Both the position numbers and the translations under genes were made by a program. From contig NZ_AP025730.1 in NCBI RefSeq assembly GCF_023734135.1, positions 3,534,001 to 3,598,000 on the forward strand: a stretch of 64,000 nt of DNA. Direction: 5' to 3'. This stretch comes from Sphaerotilus microaerophilus. Its GTDB lineage: Bacteria > Pseudomonadota > Gammaproteobacteria > Burkholderiales > Burkholderiaceae_C. The notes beneath the pieces are model-generated. The model had not been told where the DNA came from. It was given only the letters and a program-made list of their open reading frames with translations, and did not search any database. Positions within the stretch are counted from its first letter, which is position 1, and each line of letters opens with the position of its first letter. This document shows positions 53,592 through 61,217 of the stretch, piece after piece.

Positions 53592-56181
53592 GGTCAACAT
53601 GGCGGCACCAGCTTCATCTGTGCATCGGACAGGTCAGACCTCGACTCCGTCTGGCCTGCTGGCCCGACTCGGCCTCGGTGGCGAGGCGATGTCTCCTGCC
53701 GAGCAGTTCGCCTCCTGGCTGCCCTACTCGGCCTACCTGCCGACCGAGCGCCTGTTCGTCAACCGAGACAACCTGGGCTTCCTGCTGGAGGTGATGCCGC
53801 AGTCCGGCGCGGACGACCGCATGGCCGAGGTGCTGGTGTCGCTGTACGCGAACTGCCCGCCCGGCGTCGGGGTGCAGCTGCACCTGTTCGCCTCGCCCCA
53901 CGTGCGCGAGCAGCTGCGGCGTTACGCCAACCTGCGGCTCGAGGACGGCGACCAGACGGACAAGGCCCACCAGTGGGGCCGCCCGGCGCGCAACGACAAC
54001 CTGTTTCGCAAGCTGGCCCGCCAACGCGTGGGCCACCTGCTTCAGGGCGCCCAGCATTCGCTCACGGCGGGGTTCCACTACACGATCCGCGACTTCCGCC
54101 TGATGCTCAGCGTGTCCTGCCCGGTGGCCCCTGAGGCGGCCGGCGAGCCGCAGCACCGCGATGCTGTGCTGGCGCTGCGCGACTCGATGGCCTCGACGCT
54201 GCGTTCGGCCTCGCTACCCAACCGGGTCTGCGATGCCGCCGACCTGATCAACTGGTGCGCCCTGTTCACCAACCCGGACCGCATCGCACAGACCGACGCC
54301 CCCGATCTGCACTACGACGACGGGCGCGAGATCCGCGACCAGATCGTCGACTTCGACACCATCCAGGACCCGCTGCCCAGCGGCCTGCGGCTGTGGAAGG
54401 AAGGTTGGGATGAGGCGCTGGAGCTGCGCTTCTACTCGATCAAGAGCTTTCCGGAACGCTTTGCGCTGTGGCAGATGGGCTCGCTGATCGGCGACCTGAT
54501 GCAGCCGGCGCTGCAGTACAACGCGCCCTTCCTGCTGACGCTGGGGGTGCACATCCTCGACCCCAACGTCACCAAGTCGGTGGTGACGGCCAACCACGTG
54601 CGGGCGACCCAGAACGCCAAGTCGAAGATGGCCGACGTCATGCCCGACGTACGCAAGAAGCTCGACGACTGGACCGCCGCAGCCGACGCGATCGACACCG
54701 GCGGCAGCCTGGTCAGCCTCTACCACCAGCTGGCGCTGTTCACGCCCCCCGGCAAGGCGGTGCCCGCCCACGAAGCGGCCAACGCGATCTGGCGCGGCCG
54801 GGGCTTCCAGCTCAACGCGGACACCTACATGCACCGCCAGGCGCTGCTGGCCAGCCTGCCGATGACGCTGTCCGAGCGCTTCCACAAGGACCTGGCCAAG
54901 ATGCGCCGGGTCTCGCGCAAGACCATGGCCAACGCCATCCACCTGGCGCCCCTGGTGGCGGAGTGGCGCGGCACCCGCACCCCGGCGCTGGTCTTCGGCG
55001 GACGGCGCGGCCAGCTGATGACGCTGGACATCTTCGACAACGACCTGGGCAACTACAACTTCGCGATCATCGGCGCGCCGGGCTCGGGCAAGTCGGTACT
55101 GATGAACGAGATGGCCTGGTCCTACCGCGCCATCGGCGCCAAGGTCTGGATGCTCGACCTGGGCCGTTCCTTCGAGAAGCTCTGCCGCAAGGCCGGCGGC
55201 ACCTACATCGAGTTCAAGGCGGACGTCGACATCTGCCTGGACCCCTTCAGCCACGTCGTCGACATCCACGAGGACATCGACATGCTGGTGCCGGGCATTT
55301 CGAAGATGTGCTCGATGCAGCACCCGCTGGAGGAGGTCCAGTACAAGGCCATCTCGGCGATGGTGCTCAAGCTCTGGAAGTCCTACGGCCAGGAGCTGCG
55401 CATCACCGCCTTGCGCGACGCCTTCAAGGACGGCTCGATCGAAGAGCTGGGGCTCAACGGCGACCAGCGCATCAAAGACCTGGCCGTGATGCTCAACCCC
55501 TACGCCCGGGGCGGCCAGTACGCGCGCTTCTTCGAGGGGCACAACAACGTCGATTTCAGCAACGACTTCATCGTCATCGAGAACGAGGAGCTCAAGCGCC
55601 GACCGGACCTGCATGCGGTGGTCAACATCCTGCTGCTGCACCGCATCACCGGCGAGATGTACCTCACCCGCAACCGGCGCAAGGTGCTCTTCGTCGACGA
55701 GCTGAAGCAGCAGCTGGGCGACATCGGCGCCGACGATCCGGTCAAGGCCGCGGTGGTGGAGGAAGCCGCCCGCCGTGCCCGCAAGTACGGCGGGGCCCTG
55801 GGCACCGCCACCCAGAGCGCCGACGACTTCTACAGCTCCACCCAGATGGAGGCGGCTTTCAACTGCTCGGACTGGGTGTTCCTGCTGCGCCAGAAGCCCG
55901 AGTCCATCGAGATGCTCGACCGCAAGGGGCGGCTGACGATGGACGAGCCCAAGAAGCGGCTGCTGAACTCGCTGCGAACGGAACCGGGGGCGTTTTCTGA
56001 GCTGTACATCTCCTCGCCGGTGGGCGAAGGGGTGGCGCGCAACATCCTCGACCCGGCCACGCACCTGCTGTTCTCGAACAAGCTGGAGGACAACGCACCG
56101 ATCGATGAGCTGCGGGCGCAAGGGCTCAGCATTGACGAGGCCATCGGCGAGCTGCTGCGCCGGCGGGGGCATGTGGCATGA
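53578..56181 (+). CDS. traC: TraC ATPase of the F-type T4SS
   Basis: 867 aa, typical size. Walker A GAPGSGKS at residues 499-506 and Walker B VLFVDEL (Asp707), followed by the late motif GTATQSADDFYSSTQMEAAF. The N-terminal 450 residues match the TraC N-domain (YLPTERLFVNRDNLGFLLEV). TraC (VirB4-like) drives pilus assembly at the inner membrane. Overlaps traV and the trbI-like gene. Confidence 0.93.
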   Translation: MTAPEVNMAAPASSVHRTGQTSTPSGLLARLGLGGEAMSPAEQFASWLPYSAYLPTERLFVNRDNLGFLLEVMPQSGADDRMAEVLVSLYANCPPGVGVQLHLFASPHVREQLRRYANLRLEDGDQTDKAHQWGRPARNDNLFRKLARQRVGHLLQGAQHSLTAGFHYTIRDFRLMLSVSCPVAPEAAGEPQHRDAVLALRDSMASTLRSASLPNRVCDAADLINWCALFTNPDRIAQTDAPDLHYDDGREIRDQIVDFDTIQDPLPSGLRLWKEGWDEALELRFYSIKSFPERFALWQMGSLIGDLMQPALQYNAPFLLTLGVHILDPNVTKSVVTANHVRATQNAKSKMADVMPDVRKKLDDWTAAADAIDTGGSLVSLYHQLALFTPPGKAVPAHEAANAIWRGRGFQLNADTYMHRQALLASLPMTLSERFHKDLAKMRRVSRKTMANAIHLAPLVAEWRGTRTPALVFGGRRGQLMTLDIFDNDLGNYNFAIIGAPGSGKSVLMNEMAWSYRAIGAKVWMLDLGRSFEKLCRKAGGTYIEFKADVDICLDPFSHVVDIHEDIDMLVPGISKMCSMQHPLEEVQYKAISAMVLKLWKSYGQELRITALRDAFKDGSIEELGLNGDQRIKDLAVMLNPYARGGQYARFFEGHNNVDFSNDFIVIENEELKRRPDLHAVVNILLLHRITGEMYLTRNRRKVLFVDELKQQLGDIGADDPVKAAVVEEAARRARKYGGALGTATQSADDFYSSTQMEAAFNCSDWVFLLRQKPESIEMLDRKGRLTMDEPKKRLLNSLRTEPGAFSELYISSPVGEGVARNILDPATHLLFSNKLEDNAPIDELRAQGLSIDEAIGELLRRRGHVA

Positions 56182-56570
56182 GCTCCGACGATCGGCCCCC
56201 ACCGGGACGTCTGCCGGGAACTCTGCTCGGAATGCTGCTGGCGAGCCTGCTGGTCACTGCCGGCGCGCTGTACGCCTACGACCGCTGGCAGGTTCAGCCC
56301 GCGCTCAAGCTGGCGGTGGTGGACGTGGGTGAGGTCTATCGCAGCAAGGAGGCCGAGTTCACCCGCCTGCTGACCCACGCTAGCAGCGATGAGGAGCGGC
56401 AGCAGGCCCTGGAGGTGGCCCGCCATTTCGCGCAGCGCCTTCCGCAGGCCCTGGATGAGCTCGGCCGGGAATGCGGCTGCCTGGTGATGATCCGCTCCGC
56501 CGTGGTGGCGCCCTCCCCCCGCACGGTCGACTTGACCGGGCGCCTGCAGGCCATGCTGGAGCGGCCATGA
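56178..56570 (+). CDS. trbI: TrbI-like F-type conjugation protein
   Basis: 130 aa. One N-terminal membrane helix (about 16-35) and a periplasmic coiled helix (VYRSKEAEFTRLLTHASSDE onward) with LGRECGCLVMIRSAVVA, the TrbI pattern of F-type systems. Its ATG overlaps the traC stop. Confidence 0.8.
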   Translation: MSSDDRPPPGRLPGTLLGMLLASLLVTAGALYAYDRWQVQPALKLAVVDVGEVYRSKEAEFTRLLTHASSDEERQQALEVARHFAQRLPQALDELGRECGCLVMIRSAVVAPSPRTVDLTGRLQAMLERP

Positions 56571-57115
56571 ACGCAGCGTTGAGCAGACTGCTGCAGCTGC
56601 GGGCCTGGTTGGCGCCACTGGGTGCACACCGCGGGGCCCTGACTGCGCTGCTGCTGATCTGGGTTCTGGCGGCGCTGCGGCTGTTCATTGATCCGAGCCC
56701 CCGCCTGCCCCTGCTGTTCAACGTCACGCCCAGCCTGCCGCACCACCTGGTCTGGTTGCGCCAGGGCGGCACTAAGTTGCGACGCGGGGACCTGGTGGTC
56801 TACCGCTTCGAGGGCGAGGCGGCTGCGGACCGCCCGGGGCTGCGCGGCCAGCCCTTCTTCAAGGTGCTGCGGGGTTTGCCCGGCGACGTGGTCACGGTGA
56901 CAAGTCAGAGCGTCGCCTTGAACGGCGAGCCGATGGGCGTGGCCAAGACGCACAGCGTCGACGGTCGCGCCCTGCATCCAATCGCAGCGGGGGTGATCCC
57001 GCCCGGGCACTTCTACGTGCAAGGCACCGGGCCGGACTCCTTCGACTCCCGCTACAAAGAGAGCGGGCTGGTGCGCGCCGACCAGGTGCTGGGCACGGCG
57101 GTGGTGCTGTTTTGA
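56567..57115 (+). CDS. trhF: TrhF/TraF S26 signal-peptidase-like protein
   Basis: 182 aa. One membrane helix (about 22-40), then the S26 catalytic pair: Ser56 in NVTPSLPHHL and Lys99 in FFKVLRGLPGDVV, with VIPPGHFYVQGTGPDSFDSR near the C-terminus. In conjugation systems these proteases process or cyclise the pilin or other Tra substrates. Coupled to the trbI-like gene by ATGA. Confidence 0.88.
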   Translation: MNAALSRLLQLRAWLAPLGAHRGALTALLLIWVLAALRLFIDPSPRLPLLFNVTPSLPHHLVWLRQGGTKLRRGDLVVYRFEGEAAADRPGLRGQPFFKVLRGLPGDVVTVTSQSVALNGEPMGVAKTHSVDGRALHPIAAGVIPPGHFYVQGTGPDSFDSRYKESGLVRADQVLGTAVVLF

Positions 57116-57124
57116 GGAGGCCGC

Positions 57125-57808
57125 ATGAAGCCCTTCGGTCGGTTGGCTCTGCGCCGGACGTTCTGTCTCTGCAAACGGACCCTGTGTTTGCTGGGCTCGG
57201 TCAATACGGCCCTCGCAGCAGGCGCGGTGGGTCCAGCTTCCAACAGCGACCTCGGTGTGATCGGCCCCACCTACGCCATCAGCGAACCCCACCTGTTGGA
57301 GGAAATCCAGCACAAGCTGCGGGCCAAGGAGCGCAGCGGCGAGCTGCAGCGGCTGATGGAGGATGCGCGCCGTCGCGGCATCGCCACGGTGCGCAACCCT
57401 CCACCGGTGGAGGGTCTGCAGGCCACCCGGCAGGCGCGCAGCTTCCATGTGGACCCCAGCTTCGTGCTGGAGCGCAACCTCACCGATGTCCAGGGTCGTC
57501 TGTTGTTTGCAGCCGGCACCCGCAAGAACCCGCTGGAGGTGGTGTCGCTGTCCAAGCGGCTGCTGTTCTTCGACGCCCGCGATAGGCGCCAGCTCAACCA
57601 GGCGCAGCAGCTGGCCCGCCAGCATGGCGCGGGCCTCAAGCTGATCCTGACCGGCGGCTCCTACCTGGAGCTGATGAAGGCCTGGCAGGTGCGGGTGTAC
57701 TACGACCAGCAGGGCACGCTGACCCGGCGGCTGGGCATCCGGCAGGTGCCGGCGCTGGTGTCGCAGGAAGGGCTGCGGCTGCGCATCGATGAGTTGGCGC
57801 TGCGATGA
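57125..57808 (+). CDS. traW: TraW T4SS protein
   Basis: 227 aa, GAGGAGGCCGC before ATG 57125. Signal peptide to about residue 35, then TraW features: VIGPTYAISEPHLLEEIQHK, SFHVDPSFVLERNLTDVQGR, and KRLLFFDARDRRQLNQAQQL. Periplasmic; works with TrbC and TraU in pilus assembly. Overlaps traU. Confidence 0.9.
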   Translation: MKPFGRLALRRTFCLCKRTLCLLGSVNTALAAGAVGPASNSDLGVIGPTYAISEPHLLEEIQHKLRAKERSGELQRLMEDARRRGIATVRNPPPVEGLQATRQARSFHVDPSFVLERNLTDVQGRLLFAAGTRKNPLEVVSLSKRLLFFDARDRRQLNQAQQLARQHGAGLKLILTGGSYLELMKAWQVRVYYDQQGTLTRRLGIRQVPALVSQEGLRLRIDELALR

Positions 57809-58836
57809 GAAACGCCTGGCTGCGTCCCCTGGCCATCGCCGTCCTCGCCGTTTGGATGCTGCTGGGCGAAGGGTCCAAGGTGCAGTCGGCCGACAGCCTG
57901 ACCTGCACCGGCCGCTTCCCGAACCCGATCACCGAGATCTGCTGGAGCTGCATCCTGCCCATCAGCATTGGCAGCATCACGATCGCCAACATCGATGGAC
58001 AGGAGGACATCGACAACCCGTCGAGTCCGGTGTGCAGCTGCGGCCTGAACCCCACGGTGGGGTTGTCGATCGGCTTCTGGGAGCCGGCCCGCCATGTGGA
58101 GGCGGTGCGCAAACCCTTCTGCCTGGCAGCACTGGGCGGCATCGATCTGGACCCGGGTCTGGCCGCACCCGCGGCGGCGCGATTCACGCACGCGGAAGGC
58201 GATGGGGATGGCGGCAGTTTCTACCAGGCACATTTCTACATGAACCCGGTGCTGTACTGGCTGGAGGTGGTGGCGGGTTTTCCGTGTCTGGAGAAGGGCT
58301 CCTTCGACCTGGCCTACCTGACCGAGGTGGACCCGCTGTGGAACGACGATGAGCTGACATTGATCCTCATTCCGGAGGCGGTGCTGTTCGCCAACCCGGT
58401 GGCGGTGGCCGCCTGCGCGGCGGACTGTGTGGCGGCCACGGTGGGGTTTGGGATCGAGGCGCTGTTCTGGTGCGCCGGCTGCCAGGGCGGCGTCTACCCG
58501 CTGGACGGCCATGTGCCGTACCACATGGGTGGGGTGCGCACCGCGGAGCTGATCGCACAGCGCCTGACCGCCAAGATGCACCGCGAGCTGCTGGCCTGGG
58601 GCTGGCATGGTCACGCCGGGCTGTGTGGGCCGTACTTCCTGCCGACGATGGACAAGACGGCCTACAAGACCCAGCTCACCCACCCGGTGGCCAACACCGC
58701 CAAGGACGGTGGCCACTGCTGTCAGCCCTTTGGGCGCAGCACCGTCGTCTGGGGAGCAGGCAAGGAGTTTCCGGTGCGGGGGGAGGATTTTGCGTTCCTG
58801 CTGTTTCGCAAGCGCAACTGCTGTCTGGGGTTCTGA
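57805..58836 (+). CDS. traU: TraU T4SS protein
   Basis: 343 aa, secreted, cysteine-rich: CTGRFPNPITEICWSCILPI, CSCGLNP, VAACAADCVAAT, FWCAGCQGGVYP and the C-terminal KRNCCLGF. This cysteine pattern is that of TraU, a periplasmic protein requiring disulfide bond formation, which fits the dsbC in the operon. Confidence 0.92.
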   Translation: MRNAWLRPLAIAVLAVWMLLGEGSKVQSADSLTCTGRFPNPITEICWSCILPISIGSITIANIDGQEDIDNPSSPVCSCGLNPTVGLSIGFWEPARHVEAVRKPFCLAALGGIDLDPGLAAPAAARFTHAEGDGDGGSFYQAHFYMNPVLYWLEVVAGFPCLEKGSFDLAYLTEVDPLWNDDELTLILIPEAVLFANPVAVAACAADCVAATVGFGIEALFWCAGCQGGVYPLDGHVPYHMGGVRTAELIAQRLTAKMHRELLAWGWHGHAGLCGPYFLPTMDKTAYKTQLTHPVANTAKDGGHCCQPFGRSTVVWGAGKEFPVRGEDFAFLLFRKRNCCLGF

Positions 58837-58846
58837 GGAGAAGGCG

Positions 58847-59500
58847 ATGGGCACTCGGTTGCATCTGAAACTTGCCACCCTGCTGGCAGGCCTGGCGGCC
58901 TGGAGCTGCTGTGGGGCAGGAGACCCCGTGGTTACGCCGGCCGACATCGAACGGGCCCGCCAACAACATCGCATGCCCAGCGAGGAAGAACTGGCCCGGG
59001 TGCCGATTCCGCGCTCACCCCAAATCGACGCGCTGCCGCAACCGAGCAACCGTCCACCGTTGGACCTGGAAGCGCTGGCCAAGGGATTCGAGTTTCAACG
59101 CAGCCCCACGCCGATGGCGCAACCAAGCGCCCCCCGGCTGCTGGTCTTCATCAGCCTGGGGATGCCGAAGGCGTCGCTGCAACGGTTGGTCACCCAGGCG
59201 GCGCAGGCCCGCGCAACGCTGGTGCTGCGGGGATTGCACCTAGGGTCGGTGCAGGCGTCGGTGGCGAGGATGCACGAGTTGATCGGGTCGCAGCGGGTGG
59301 CCGTTCAGATCGATCCGACCGCATTTGATCGGTATGGGGTGGTGCAGGTGCCCACGTTTGTACTGGCGCGTGGCGGTCGATCAGGGGTCGAATGCGCGGC
59401 AGAGGCCTGTGCGGCCGGTACAAGGTTCGCGAAGGTTGCAGGGGATGTGAGTCTCGGGTATGCGCACAAGGTACTTGGGAGTTGGGCTGAAGTTCGATAA
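58847..59500 (+). CDS. trbC: TrbC (F-type) T4SS protein
   Basis: 217 aa from ATG 58847 (GAGGAGAAGGCG upstream). A hydrophobic leader, then the TrbC_Ftype domain: LLVFISLGMPKASLQRLVTQ, ATLVLRGL, VAVQIDPTAFDRYGVVQVPT. Last tra gene in the window. In relatives traN would normally follow; here a decayed GGDEF fragment follows instead. Confidence 0.88.
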   Translation: MGTRLHLKLATLLAGLAAWSCCGAGDPVVTPADIERARQQHRMPSEEELARVPIPRSPQIDALPQPSNRPPLDLEALAKGFEFQRSPTPMAQPSAPRLLVFISLGMPKASLQRLVTQAAQARATLVLRGLHLGSVQASVARMHELIGSQRVAVQIDPTAFDRYGVVQVPTFVLARGGRSGVECAAEACAAGTRFAKVAGDVSLGYAHKVLGSWAEVR

Positions 59501-59514
59501 GGGAGGGCATGGAC

Positions 59515-59815
59515 TGCCATGTAGAACGAACACTCGGTGCCATCACGCCGCCTACGCCTGAAGTCACCCGAATCGAGGTAGAGCATGGCCAAGGACTCAG
59601 CGGCGTCGAACCCAGTTGGGTGTCAAGCCTGCGTTCAAGCCAGGCGCGATTGAGCAGCCGTGTCAGCCGATCGGTCATGGACGCCAGCTCCAGATGGGTC
59701 CGTTCCTGCCATGCTGCCGTGATGCCTTGTCTGACCACCACAAAGCCATCCGGCAATCCGTCCGAGCGTCGCAGTTGAAGGCACATCTCAGATGGATCTG
59801 CGCAGGGGTTCCCTA
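59515..59815 (-). pseudogene. Decayed GGDEF (diguanylate cyclase) fragment
   Basis: The minus strand reads, in pieces of different frames, a PAC-like stretch GFVVVRQGITAAWQERTHLE, then the start of a GGDEF domain ASMTDRLTRLLNRAWLERRL, then after a frameshift LAMLYLDSGDFR. No GGDEF active-site motif remains. It fills the gap between trbC and fic and marks the edge of the conjugative region. Confidence 0.6.
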
Positions 59816-60958
59816 GGTGGACTCTGGCACCCACCCCGGCAGATTGACGTAGTAGCGCGTTGAGCGGCCACCGCCCAGCTGCTGAAGCAAGCCCATCGCT
59901 TCAAGGTCGATGAGTTCGCGCGATGCGGTCGCCCGCGATGCGCCCGTGACGCTCTCGTACTTCTTCGTGCTCATGCCGCCGTCGAAGCCACCCGGGCCGG
60001 CATCCAGCAGCAGGTTCATCACCTTGCGCTGACGCTCGCTCAGGGTTGTGCGGCCGTGGTCCAGCCAGAAGCGGGCCTTCACGAGGGTGTGGTCCACCAC
60101 CGTCGACGCCTCTTCGCAGGCGGCCTGCATTTGCTCAACGAACCAGCACACCCAGTGCGTCACGTCAGGGTCGCCATGCTGGGCGCGTTCCAGGTTGGCG
60201 TAGTAGTCGCGGCGACGATCGAGCAGGCGCTGGGATGTGCGGAACTGGCGACTGGCCTCGCCGCTGTCGCGGGCCAGCAGCAGGTCGACCAGCACGCGCC
60301 CGAGGCGACCGTTGCCGTCCTCGAAGGGGTGGATGGTCTCGAACCAGAGGTGTGCGAGCGCAGCCCGCACCCAGGTGTCCGGTTCGCTGGCGGCGTTGAA
60401 CCAACGTAGAAGACGATCCATCTCCTCAGGCACGCGGCCCGACGGTGGTGCCTCGTAGTGCACCTCCTCCCGTCCCAGTCGACCACTGACGATCTGCATC
60501 GGCTCGGCATGCTCGCGGTAGCCACCGACGCGAATCTTCGTCATGCCCGAGTAGCCGGTGGGAAAGAGCGCGGCGTGCCAGGCGTGCAGGCGCTCGTGCG
60601 TGAGCGGGTCGTTGCAGCGCTGGACCGCGTCGTCCATGATGTCCAGCAGGCCTTCCACGTTGCGCGGCGCGCTCGGCCCATCCTGCCTGCCCACGCCCAG
60701 CCGCCTTGCGACCGAACTGCGCACGGCGGCCAGGTCCAGTCGTTCGCCCTCGATGGCCGAGGTGGCCAGCGCATCCTGGCTCCAGGCTTCCGCAGCCAGT
60801 TCCAGGCGTTGTTCGATGCCCAGGGCCGCCAGCTTGCCTTCGACCAGGCCCTGCGCACGCCGCGCCTTGGCCAGGACCTCGCCGACACGAACGCGGTCGT
60901 ACCGAAGATCGGGCCAGTCCGGGTGCTGCCAGACGTAAGTGGATGCGCGGGCTTTCAT
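59813..60958 (-). CDS. Fic-family protein with inhibitory motif and C-terminal winged helix
   Basis: 381 aa. An N-terminal helical domain carries the inhibitory motif TSAIEG (Thr66, Glu70, Gly71), i.e. an intramolecular (class II) Fic. The catalytic loop is HPFEDGNGRLGR (His210). The C-terminal 90 residues form a winged-helix DNA-binding domain (STKKYESVTGASRATASREL). Fic enzymes usually AMPylate proteins. The DNA-binding tail suggests autoregulation, and repeated TCGACTC heptamers lie in its promoter. Divergent from hsdR. Confidence 0.9.
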   Translation of the reverse strand: MKARASTYVWQHPDWPDLRYDRVRVGEVLAKARRAQGLVEGKLAALGIEQRLELAAEAWSQDALATSAIEGERLDLAAVRSSVARRLGVGRQDGPSAPRNVEGLLDIMDDAVQRCNDPLTHERLHAWHAALFPTGYSGMTKIRVGGYREHAEPMQIVSGRLGREEVHYEAPPSGRVPEEMDRLLRWFNAASEPDTWVRAALAHLWFETIHPFEDGNGRLGRVLVDLLLARDSGEASRQFRTSQRLLDRRRDYYANLERAQHGDPDVTHWVCWFVEQMQAACEEASTVVDHTLVKARFWLDHGRTTLSERQRKVMNLLLDAGPGGFDGGMSTKKYESVTGASRATASRELIDLEAMGLLQQLGGGRSTRYYVNLPGWVPEST

Positions 60959-60974
60959 GCGCTGAGGTGGAGAT

Positions 60975-61035
60975 GAGTCGAATGCTCGTCATTATCGACT
61001 CAGCAGTTGAGCTGAATTTGAAGTCTATTCGACTC
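60975..61035. promoter_or_regulatory. fic/hsdR divergent operator with TCGACTC heptamers
   Basis: GAGTCGAAT (60975-60983) and ATTCGACTC (61027-61035) are exact inverted 9-mers, and a further TCGACTC lies at 60995-61001. All three are between the Fic start (60958) and the hsdR start (61218). Confidence 0.5.
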
Positions 61036-61217
61036 GGGAGTTGAAGCCGATCCGTCGCAGCCCGAGTGTCGGGGCATCACGGCTCGTTGCCGCGCAAGAG
61101 CCTGACTGACATGGGCGTCGGCGTACGGCGTCGAAGGGCCTGCGAGCTTTCGTTTGATGCCGCTCGACTGTGGCCCAATGGCGTCGTGGACAGCGACAAA
61201 CAGGAGGAAAGCGGGCA

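Larger units (their letters stand above)
8861..59500. mobile_element. Integrative conjugative element-like region (MobH / F-type T4SS), boundaries approximate
   Basis: The span holds a MobH-type TraI, TraD, DUF4400, DUF1845, AlpA-type and FlhDC-like genes plus an F-type T4SS operon. This combination is known from SXT/R391 ICEs and IncA/C plasmids. It lies between a dnaE2 relic and a GGDEF relic. No direct-repeat attachment sites could be identified by eye. traN, traF/H and traG are not present, so the element is either rearranged, truncated, or continues beyond the window. Confidence 0.65.
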
